From: DATFXF01 sp035258565
GTDB taxonomy: Bacteria; Acidobacteriota; Terriglobia; Acidiferrales; UBA7541
Direction of reading: 5' to 3'
DNA: 8,738 nt
NCBI GenBank assembly: GCA_035258565.1
Contig: DATFXF010000400.1
Coordinates: 1-8,738 of the forward strand
Made by a program: the position numbers and the translations under genes. The notes under the pieces were generated by a model. That model was given only the letters and a program-made list of their open reading frames with translations. It was not told where the DNA came from and ran no database searches. Below, in pieces: positions 1-8,197 of the stretch. Position 1 is the first letter of the stretch; every line of letters starts with the position of its first letter.

Positions 1-596
1 CGCAGATAGGAGATGCGCACCTTTTGGTTGGGGTCGAGCTTGCCGCCCCACTCGATGGCATTGGTAAGCAGCTCACGGAAGGCTTGTCCGACGCGTTCGC
101 GGACTTCTGCGGGCACGTCGGACTTGAGGTGTTTTAGGAAATTGGTGATGCGTGCGGCGGCTTCGAGCTCGCAGGGCACGAGCAGCTCGACCCAGTTGGG
201 CCGTGCGGAGAGCACTTCGATAGGAGGCGAGGAGGGCTTCGCCGCGAGGGCGTCGCGCAGCAATTCGACGAGCGCCTTCGATTCCACCGGCTTCTTCACG
301 TACTGGTAGGCCTGCTCTCGCACCGCGCGCAGCAGCGTTTCCGGCGTATCGTCTGACGTCATCACCATGACGCGCGGGTGCACAGGTTCTGCGCGCAAGA
401 GCGCCAGGAGCTCGAGGCCGTTCACGTGCGGCATCCAAATGTCGGTCAGTACCAGATCGTACTTTTTTGCGCGGAGTTGCTTGAGCGCAGCGCGGCCGTC
501 GGCCACCGTCTTGACTTTGAAGCCCGCGCCCTTCAGCACGCCGCGCAGCAGAGTGCGCGTCGTGCGGTCGTCTTCGGCTACTAGGATGCTGCTCAT
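1..596 (-). CDS. Response regulator with N-terminal REC and start of an RsbW-like HATPase domain (3' end outside window)
   Basis: The gene starts at ATG 596-594 behind a strong Shine-Dalgarno (GGGGAGAG, four bases upstream) and is still open at the window edge, giving 198 visible residues. Residues 2-118 form a full receiver domain: acidic pair E8/D9, phospho-acceptor D52 in LTDIWMP, T80, and K102 in the VKKP motif. After a Pro-rich linker (about 119-127), residues 130-198 contain FRELLTNAIEWGG (173-185). This matches the N-box of the GHKL ATPase fold (E175, N179) in the anti-sigma/RsbW-type subfamily; the residue usually His after NAIE is Trp. There is no HisKA region between the domains, so it is probably not a kinase of the two-component type. 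By family knowledge such proteins could bind ATP and switch a partner protein (anti-sigma or anti-anti-sigma logic). The ATP-lid motifs lie beyond the window, so the second domain call is tentative. It is the last visible gene downstream of the hybrid kinase, whose HPt domain could supply its phosphoryl group. Confidence 0.85.
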   Translation of the reverse strand, partial: MSSILVAEDDRTTRTLLRGVLKGAGFKVKTVADGRAALKQLRAKKYDLVLTDIWMPHVNGLELLALLRAEPVHPRVMVMTSDDTPETLLRAVREQAYQYVKKPVESKALVELLRDALAAKPSSPPIEVLSARPNWVELLVPCELEAAARITNFLKHLKSDVPAEVRERVGQAFRELLTNAIEWGGKLDPNQKVRISYL

Positions 597-750
597 GGTT
601 CTCTCCCCAAGCGGACGGGCACCTTCGCCTGCGCTCAGCCGAGACAACCGCCCGCTCCCACAGAAGCCTCGCACGGCTCTGCCCCGTTCCCCTATTGCCT
701 TATCATTCCTGCCTTAGGGCGCCGCGCGCGACGCCTGAGGGATCTCGGCC
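597..750. other. 154-bp gap between hybrid kinase and REC-HATPase gene
   Basis: No gene is supported here. On the minus strand it holds the Shine-Dalgarno (complement of 601-608) of the REC-HATPase gene. I see no convincing -35/-10 pair: there are AT-richer hexamers around 690-710 but no matching -35. There is no hairpin followed by a T-run after the hybrid kinase stop, so read-through from the kinase gene is possible. Confidence 0.5.
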
Positions 751-3351
<2,601 letters not shown>

Positions 3352-3414
3352 GGCCGCGGTGCTGGAGGGCGAGGCATCCAGCCTCTGGGAGCGCTGCTCG
3401 CTGTGCCTCCCTAC

Positions 3415-3428
3415 GCGACTATTGTCGC
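3415..3428. repeat. Short perfect hairpin GCGAC-4-GTCGC
   Basis: A five-base perfect inverted repeat with a four-base loop, GCGAC TATT GTCGC on the plus strand, about 64-77 bases upstream of the hybrid kinase start. It could be a small operator or an RNA hairpin. A stem this short can also occur by chance in GC-rich DNA. Confidence 0.35.
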
Positions 3429-3438
3429 CCCATTCCCT

Positions 3439-3467
3439 GGGTGGGACAAGAGTGCCACCCCGCTCTT
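3439..3467. repeat. Nested inverted repeats in the intergenic gap
   Basis: Two overlapping dyads that exclude each other. GGGTGG (3439-3444) is the reverse complement of CCACCC (3455-3460). AAGAGTG (3448-3454) pairs with CGCTCTT (3461-3467) with one G-T wobble and uses the CCACCC as its loop. No T-tract follows on either strand. The GGGTGGCACTC wording on the minus strand resembles short interspersed intergenic repeats I associate with acidobacterial genomes, but I could not test copy number. Confidence 0.4.
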
Positions 3468-3560
3468 CGCAGTGAGCAGCTTCTGATTGAGGCGGCGCAG
3501 AGAGACCCCAGCTCCATTGCCGGCTGCTGATGGCCGGGCAGCCAGTAAGGGCCGCGCGGC

Positions 3561-4913
3561 TCAGAGGGTGTGGCCGGGTTGGGGATGCCGATTGCTCTTG
3601 CGTGCGGCGGAGCGATCGGTCTTGGTTTCCTTGGCGGGCGCGCGGCCTTTCTCCATATAAAGCGCAGCCTCGGCGGTCTTCAGCAGCTCTTCAAGTGTGT
3701 CGCCGTCTTCGGAATAGACCGCGGAGCCAATGCTAACGGTGAGCGGAGGCTGCTCGCCGTCATTAGTCAGGCGCTCGCGGATGCGCTGGGCCAGGCGGCG
3801 CGCCCCGTCGGCTCCGGTCTCGGGCAGGAGGAGGGTGAATTCGTCGTCGCCGTGACGCGCGGCCGTATCGAGCGAGCGGCAGTGCACGCGCATCACATAG
3901 GCCAAGCGGCAGAGCGCGCGGCTGCCCACCAGGTAGCCGTAGGTTTCGTTGATCTTGTGCAGGCCGTCGATGTCGAGCAGGAGAAGGGAGAACGACCGGC
4001 CGGTGCGATGCGAGCGCTTCGTTTCTGCGTCGAACGCGTCAATTAGTCGGCGGAAGTTCGCCAGGCCGGTGAGCGCATCGCTGGCCACCAGGTACACCAC
4101 CTGCTCCTCGGCTTGCTTGCGCTCGGTGACGTCGAATGCCGTGGTAAGCCCGGCGGGCTTGCCGCCAAAGACGATCTTGCCGACGGTTACGTCGAGCCAA
4201 CGCGCCTCGCCCTGTTTGGTGAGGATTTTCATCTCGTAGCGCACGGGGCCGTCGTCGCCTGCCAGGCGCGCGAGGCCCTTCTCGATCACCAGTTCCCGGG
4301 AATCGGGATGGACCAGGTCCCAGGAGCTCATTGCCAGCAGCTCTTCGCGCGTGTAGCCGGTGATCCGTTCGGCGGCATGATTGACATAGCAACACTGCGT
4401 ACCCTGGTGGATGAAGATGGCCGAGGCAATCGTCTCCGTGAGCGTGCGAAACGCCGCCTCGCTGTCGCGCAGCACCTCCTCGGCGTGCGCGCGCTCCTCG
4501 CGCAGGTATCTCGCTTCGAGTGCTTGGCAGACGGCCGCGGGCAGGCGCGCCAGGCGATCCTTCAGAACGTAGTCAGCAATGCCTTTGCGCAGGCATTCGA
4601 CCGCGAACTCTTCGCCGAGCTTCCCGGTGACCAGCAGGAACGGGATGGGTTTCTCGCCTTCCTGGAGCAGGTCGAATGCCTCCATGCCCGTCCAGCCGGG
4701 CAACTGAAAATCAGCCAGGATGACGTCGCAGGGCTTCGAACGCAATGCGTCGGTAAATTCCTCGCGAGTACAGACGACATCGGCGCGCACCTCGAGTCCC
4801 GCCTTCTTGAATTCGCGTAGGCAGAGCTCGACGTCGGCCGATTGGTCTTCGACGAACAGCACCCGCAGCGGGCGGCGCCGCACCGCTCTGGGGTGCGTTT
4901 CTTCCTCACTCAT
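3561..4913 (-). CDS. REC-PAS-GGDEF response regulator with degenerate cyclase site and intact I-site
   Basis: A 450-residue soluble protein. REC about 16-130: E22/D23, phospho-Asp D68 in ILADFQLPG, T96, K118. PAS about 150-265, ending in FDVTERKQAEE. GGDEF about 275-425, beginning LTGLANFRRL. The signature motif reads GDDEF (355-359), so the second Gly is Asp. The Lys usual in the FKxxND motif is His (H319), and the guanine-contacting Asp of the GD pair is Ser (G330-S331). Metal ligands corresponding to D314 and D357 and the Asn N322 remain. RxxD (R346-SL-D349) sits exactly five residues before the motif, the position of the c-di-GMP inhibitory site. Diguanylate cyclase activity is therefore doubtful, while c-di-GMP binding is plausible. 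No EAL or HD-GYP domain is present. The start ATG follows an AGGTAGGT Shine-Dalgarno and lies 17 bases after the stop of the Rcp1-like gene, suggesting co-translation. The C-terminal 25 residues are a basic, Pro-containing tail. Confidence 0.93.
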   Translation of the reverse strand: MSEEETHPRAVRRRPLRVLFVEDQSADVELCLREFKKAGLEVRADVVCTREEFTDALRSKPCDVILADFQLPGWTGMEAFDLLQEGEKPIPFLLVTGKLGEEFAVECLRKGIADYVLKDRLARLPAAVCQALEARYLREERAHAEEVLRDSEAAFRTLTETIASAIFIHQGTQCCYVNHAAERITGYTREELLAMSSWDLVHPDSRELVIEKGLARLAGDDGPVRYEMKILTKQGEARWLDVTVGKIVFGGKPAGLTTAFDVTERKQAEEQVVYLVASDALTGLANFRRLIDAFDAETKRSHRTGRSFSLLLLDIDGLHKINETYGYLVGSRALCRLAYVMRVHCRSLDTAARHGDDEFTLLLPETGADGARRLAQRIRERLTNDGEQPPLTVSIGSAVYSEDGDTLEELLKTAEAALYMEKGRAPAKETKTDRSAARKSNRHPQPGHTL

Positions 4914-4930
4914 CGGACCTACCTGCCTTT

Positions 4931-5386
4931 CTACGCCGTGTGACGGAGCGTCAGGGGCGGCGGTTGGTTCACCAGCAGCCAGTAGAAGCGCAACTGCCGC
5001 ACCGTCTCGCGGAATTTTTCAAAATCCACTGGCTTCTGAATATAGCTGTTGACGCCCAAGCGGTAGCCCTCCACCACGTCGCGATCTTCTCGGGAGGACG
5101 TAAGGATCACCACCGGGATCACCTTCGTGCGCGGATCGCTCTTGATTGCGCGTAGCACTTCGAGCCCATCCACCTTCGGCAGCTTCAGGTCCAGCAGGAC
5201 CAACTTCAGGGAAGGAGCGACCTTCGCAGGCGTCTCACGGCCGAACAGATAATTTAGCGCCTCCTCGCCGTCGCGCGCCACGTGAATGTGGTTGGCCAGA
5301 TAATTGTGACGCAACGCATGCAGCGTCAACTCCAGGTCGGACGGGTTGTCCTCGACCAGCAAAATTTCTACTGGATCAACGGCCAA
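4931..5386 (-). CDS. Single-domain response regulator, Rcp1/CheY-like family
   Basis: A stand-alone receiver of 151 residues with no output domain. Visible active-site residues: E12/D13 in LLVEDNPSD, phospho-Asp D66 in LLDLKLP, T96 in ILTSS, and K118 in IQKPV. The HALRHN...NHIHVARDGEEALNYLF stretch (23-48) and the slightly extended C-terminus are typical of the Rcp1 group that partners phytochrome-like PAS kinases. The frame is open much further upstream, but that part runs antiframe through the kinase catalytic domain and is spurious. The only sensible start near the receiver is TTG at 5386-5384, preceded by a GGGGG at six bases, giving a protein that begins MAVDPVEILLVED. It overlaps the kinase stop codon by 19 bases, strongly suggesting translational coupling and a cognate kinase-regulator pair. 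The output is probably by protein contact, either with a downstream partner or as a phosphate sink; the target is unknown. Confidence 0.9.
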   Translation of the reverse strand: MAVDPVEILLVEDNPSDLELTLHALRHNYLANHIHVARDGEEALNYLFGRETPAKVAPSLKLVLLDLKLPKVDGLEVLRAIKSDPRTKVIPVVILTSSREDRDVVEGYRLGVNSYIQKPVDFEKFRETVRQLRFYWLLVNQPPPLTLRHTA

Positions 5387-7827
5387 TTGGCACCCCCGAG
5401 GGCTGTGCTGACTTCCGATTCGCTGCGGTCCGGCTGGCCCAGGGTGAAGTAGAACGAGGCACCCTTGTACGGTTCCGATTCTGCCCAGACGCGCCCGCCG
5501 TGCTTGTGGATGATGCGCTGCACGCTGGCGAGACCCACCCCCGTGCCGGGGAAATCTTCCTGGCGGTGCAGCCGCTGGAAAATGCCGAAGAGCTTGCTGA
5601 CGTAGCGCATGTTGAAGCCGATGCCGTTGTCGCGCACAAAAAAGACGGTTTCGCCGTCCACCTGCTTGTGGCCCACCTGGATGACAGGGCGGTCGACCTG
5701 CTGCGAGAACTTGATGGCGTTCGAGAGCAGGTTGACGAAGACGACCTTCATCAGGCCGAGATCGCACTTGACCGCCGGAAGGTCATCAATTCGCCAGTGG
5801 ATCGTGCGCGCTTGCGTCTCGGGTTCGAGCTCAGTGATGGCTTCCTTGACCAGCGCGTTGAGCCGCGTGTGCTCCCAGCTCAGTTGCTTGCGCCCCACAC
5901 GCCCCAGGTTCAGCAGGTCGTCCACCAGCCGGCCCATCTTCGCCACCCCTTCCTGGATGCGCTCGAGGCAGTGGCGCGCCTCGGTGGTGAGCTGCGGCGC
6001 AGCTTCCTCCTGGAGAATCCGCGCGAAGCCGTCAATTTGTCGCAGCGGCGAACGAAGGTCGTGCGAGACTGAATAGGTGAAGGCGTCGAGCTCCTTGTTT
6101 GCTGCGGTGAGCTCGTGGTTCGACCGCGTTAACTCCGCGCGATGCCCCTCGAGGGCCGCTTCCGCTTCCTTACGCCGGGTGATGTCGCGAAGGATGCCGG
6201 TGAAGAAGGTGCCGTCCTTCGTCTTCCAGCTGGCCAGCGAAACCTCAAGCGGGAATTCGGTGCCGTCTTTTCTGCGTCCGGTCAGCTCGACCTGTCGGCC
6301 GACTACGTGGGCCTCGCCAGTGGTGAGGTAGCGCTCGATGCCGTGACGGTGCGCCTCCTGGAAGCGCTCCGGCATCAGCAGTGTGAGTGGCTGGCCCAGC
6401 GCTTCCGCCGCCGCGTAGCCGAACATCTTTTCGGCGGCTTTGTTGAAGTAGGTGATATTTCCCTGACTGTCGCCGGAGACAATGGCGTCAGCAGCGGTTT
6501 CACTCACGACGCGGAATTTCTCCTCTGCTGCGCGCAGGGCCTCCTCCGCTTTCTTGCGCTCGGTAATGTCGCGGGTGACCTTGGAGAAGCCGCGCAGCTT
6601 GCCCACATCGTCGCGCAGCGGGGTAAGCACCACGTGGGCCCAGAAGCGCGAGCCGTCCCTGCGCACGCGCCAGCCTTCGTTCTCGGCGCGCCCCTCGATC
6701 TCCGCCGTGCGCAGCTCGCGCTCGGGCTTGTCGTCCCGGATCTCCTCGGGCGTGAAGAAGCGGGAGAAGTGCCGGCCGACGATCTCCTCAGCGGTGTAAC
6801 CCTTGATGCGCTGCGCACCCTCGTTCCAGCTCGCCACACGCCCCTTGGGATCGAGCATGAAAATGGCATAGTCCTTCACGCCCGTGACGAGCATGCGGAA
6901 GCGCTCCTCGGTCTCGATCCGCGCCTGCTCGGCCTGCTGCCGCTCGAGGTCCGACCGATCGAGCGATGCCGCAGTCCAGTACAGCAGCACGACGAAGAAG
7001 ACGATGTTCGAAGTGGCCATCACCGCTATGCCGAAGCTCGCGTCGAAGAGGCCCGCGCGCTCGCCTTCCAGCCGCAGCCAGCCGAGCAGCACCGGTACCA
7101 CAATTGCGGCAGGGAAGAGCCGCCGCGCCAGCTCCCCGCCGAAGCTATCGGCTATGAAAATCCGCATCAGCCCGTGTTCGCATCGCGCGCTAAGGATGGC
7201 CAGGCATAGCAGCACAAGCGCCATGGCCGTATTCAATGGCATGGGGGCCAAGTTCGCGAAGCTGAACAGCACGCTCATGCCGTAGGCGTAGCCGAGCACG
7301 GCCATAGCCGAAATTAGGCCTGCGACCAGCGTCAAATACTCCGCTGGACGCTGTCCGCTCTGGGTCGTGACATCGAGCAAAGCGAGAGCCAGGCCCAGCA
7401 GCGCTATACAGAGCGCCGTGTTGGGTCCGATGCGGTTGGGCGCAAACGCGCGGACCAAACCCAGCTGCTCGTGGAAGAGGACCTGATCGATGCCCAGGTG
7501 CAAGCCGAAGGCGTACTCACACAGCTTGAGCAGGCCCACCAGCGCCACGGCGGCGGCCATCAATTCGCCCAATCCGCGACGCAACCACTGGCGACGCCAC
7601 GAGACCGGCTCGGGGAAGAGCAGACGGAAGGCCACACTGGCCACGATGAAGGTCAGGGCCGTGGTCGGATTCATCTCCGCCAAGCCTGGATAGACGCCCT
7701 TGAGGCTGGCGTTGTTCACCACCCAGCCGATCAGGGCAAGTTCCCCGATGACGATGACGCCGAGATTGGCAGCCTGAGGTAGAAACTTAGGTGAGGGAAA
7801 GAGTCGCGTCTTGGCAACGAATAGCAT
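5368..7827 (-). CDS. Membrane histidine kinase, 8-TM sensor, PAS-PAS-HisKA-HATPase
   Basis: 819 residues from ATG 7827. A GTG at 7860 would add 11 residues; neither start has a strong Shine-Dalgarno. Eight predicted TM helices at about 22-37, 56-71, 86-102, 136-153, 165-182, 197-214, 237-251 and 265-289 form an integral-membrane sensor module without a large periplasmic loop. PAS1 is about 307-422 (YAIFMLDPKG, RDITERKKAEE) and PAS2 about 431-552 (FixL-like, DAIVSGDSQGN, RYLTTGE). A coiled coil (about 549-579) leads into HisKA with phospho-His H589 in SVSHDLRSPLRQIDGF, the phytochrome-kinase type of H-box. The HATPase (about 693-797) has N-box N703, G1 box DNGIGF (733-738) and G2 box GTGVGL (761-766). 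There is no receiver domain, so phosphate must go to a separate regulator; the overlapping Rcp1-like gene is the obvious partner. All catalytic motifs are intact. The signal sensed by the membrane module is unknown. Confidence 0.93.
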   Translation of the reverse strand: MLFVAKTRLFPSPKFLPQAANLGVIVIGELALIGWVVNNASLKGVYPGLAEMNPTTALTFIVASVAFRLLFPEPVSWRRQWLRRGLGELMAAAVALVGLLKLCEYAFGLHLGIDQVLFHEQLGLVRAFAPNRIGPNTALCIALLGLALALLDVTTQSGQRPAEYLTLVAGLISAMAVLGYAYGMSVLFSFANLAPMPLNTAMALVLLCLAILSARCEHGLMRIFIADSFGGELARRLFPAAIVVPVLLGWLRLEGERAGLFDASFGIAVMATSNIVFFVVLLYWTAASLDRSDLERQQAEQARIETEERFRMLVTGVKDYAIFMLDPKGRVASWNEGAQRIKGYTAEEIVGRHFSRFFTPEEIRDDKPERELRTAEIEGRAENEGWRVRRDGSRFWAHVVLTPLRDDVGKLRGFSKVTRDITERKKAEEALRAAEEKFRVVSETAADAIVSGDSQGNITYFNKAAEKMFGYAAAEALGQPLTLLMPERFQEAHRHGIERYLTTGEAHVVGRQVELTGRRKDGTEFPLEVSLASWKTKDGTFFTGILRDITRRKEAEAALEGHRAELTRSNHELTAANKELDAFTYSVSHDLRSPLRQIDGFARILQEEAAPQLTTEARHCLERIQEGVAKMGRLVDDLLNLGRVGRKQLSWEHTRLNALVKEAITELEPETQARTIHWRIDDLPAVKCDLGLMKVVFVNLLSNAIKFSQQVDRPVIQVGHKQVDGETVFFVRDNGIGFNMRYVSKLFGIFQRLHRQEDFPGTGVGLASVQRIIHKHGGRVWAESEPYKGASFYFTLGQPDRSESEVSTALGGANWPLIQ
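5393..5397 (-). promoter_or_regulatory. Shine-Dalgarno candidate for the TTG-started Rcp1-like gene
   Basis: On the minus strand a run of five G lies six bases before TTG 5386-5384, inside the last codons of the kinase gene. It is not a perfect GGAGG. Spacing and position fit, and it is the reason TTG is preferred over starts further into the kinase frame. Confidence 0.45.
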
Positions 7828-7915
7828 GGTTAACCCGGAGCCCCGGAACGCCTGACGCACCAGGTCGCCGATGAGGTCCGCCCGCGGCGCTGCGTGCCGG
7901 GGGCCCTCACCAGGC

Positions 7916-7943
7916 CTCTTGAACTCTCAGGCTAAAAGAGTCC
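7916..7943 (-). other. Candidate RNA hairpin with a competing alternative helix
   Basis: Read as minus-strand RNA, GGACUCU (7943-7937) pairs with AGAGUUC (7927-7921), seven pairs including one G-U, around a nine-base loop. The CUCUU at 7940-7936 can instead pair with AAGAG at 7920-7916, which would disrupt the first helix. Mutually exclusive stems about 90 bases upstream of the kinase ATG could be regulatory. It matches no riboswitch class I know. Confidence 0.3.
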
Positions 7944-7950
7944 AGCTTGC

Positions 7951-7987
7951 CATGTCCTTGCGCCAACTCCAGGGCTTTCCGGACATG
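7951..7987. repeat. Seven-base inverted repeat CATGTCC / GGACATG
   Basis: Perfect arms at 7951-7957 and 7981-7987 separated by 23 bases, about 124-160 bases upstream of the kinase ATG. It could be an RNA stem in the leader or a spaced operator. There is no direct evidence of function. Confidence 0.4.
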
Positions 7988-8034
7988 CCCCAACATGGTA
8001 CCCAAGGCGTGTCAAGCACTGGGGAATCTTTCCG

Positions 8035-8055
8035 GTCGAGTTTTCCCAAAACGAC
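8035..8055. promoter_or_regulatory. Operator-like dyad with A/T core
   Basis: On the plus strand GTCG (8035-8038), two extra bases AG, TTTT, a CCC centre, AAAA, then CGAC (8052-8055). The arms are complementary over eight positions with one two-base bulge. It stands out as an A/T island in a GC-rich region and lies 20 bases upstream (on the minus strand) of the TTGACA hexamer, where an activator site would sit. The role is inferred from position only. Confidence 0.35.
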
Positions 8056-8142
8056 AACCGGGGCCACGGGGCGAAACACTGCCGTCCGCCGCGAGGCCGC
8101 ACGCAGCGGACCGGAATTCCGCCGCTTATCCAATGGATGCCC

Positions 8143-8177
8143 CCTTCCACGCCAAGCCTCGGAAGGAAGCTCTTGGC
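8143..8177. repeat. Overlapping inverted repeats just after the ASH-domain gene
   Basis: GCCAAG (8151-8156) is complementary to CTTGGC (8172-8177), and CCTTCC (8143-8148) to GGAAGG (8161-8166); the two stems cannot form together. They begin about 20 bases after the stop codon of the ASH-domain gene, where a transcription terminator would be expected. No T-tract follows, so a classical Rho-independent terminator is not supported. Confidence 0.35.
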
Positions 8178-8197
8178 AGGCCGCCTAGCTGGGGAGG

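Larger units (their letters stand above)
3352..3560. other. 209-bp non-coding gap with inverted repeats
   Basis: No gene is supported between the REC-PAS-GGDEF stop and the hybrid kinase start. It contains several short dyads, listed separately, and no hairpin with a T-run, so a Rho-independent terminator is not supported. I see no convincing sigma-70 promoter for the hybrid kinase. The base composition is as GC-rich as the flanking genes. Confidence 0.5.
7828..8197. other. Long non-coding leader/intergenic region upstream of the membrane kinase
   Basis: About 370 bases without a supportable gene between the ASH-domain gene stop and the kinase ATG. It holds a TTGACA hexamer on the minus strand (complement of 8010-8015) without a good -10 partner. 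It also holds an A/T-containing dyad (8035-8055), a seven-base dyad (7951-7987), a hairpin near 7921-7943 and several GC-rich palindromes around 8106-8122 and 8143-8177. No stem followed by a T-run is seen after the ASH-domain gene. The region should contain the promoter of the kinase cluster, but I cannot place it. Confidence 0.55.

Noticed and set aside
4113..4820. Plus-strand open frame of 235 residues
   Set aside because: It is antisense to the REC-PAS-GGDEF gene, has low-complexity composition and no domain. Long antisense frames are expected in GC-rich DNA.
5387..5767. Upstream extension of the receiver frame to a 278-residue protein starting at 5767
   Set aside because: The extra 127 residues are Arg/Pro/His-rich, match no domain and lie entirely inside the well-supported HATPase-coding region of the kinase in another frame.
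6142..7209. Plus-strand open frame of 355 residues
   Set aside because: It is antisense to the membrane kinase, whose TM, PAS and catalytic motifs are unmistakable. The antisense product shows no family features.
8010..8015. TTGACA on the minus strand as a sigma-70 -35 box
   Set aside because: At spacings of 15-18 bases the downstream hexamers are G-rich (for example TTGGGG) and nothing resembles TATAAT, so no promoter is called.
7927..8133. Possible 68-residue minus-strand gene with a TTG start behind a G-run
   Set aside because: No recognisable motif, Arg/Trp-rich composition, and a rare start. A plus-strand frame of similar length covers the same bases. The evidence is too weak to call a gene.
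8143..8177. Rho-independent terminator after the ASH-domain gene
   Set aside because: The stems are short and alternative to each other, and no T-run follows on the minus strand.
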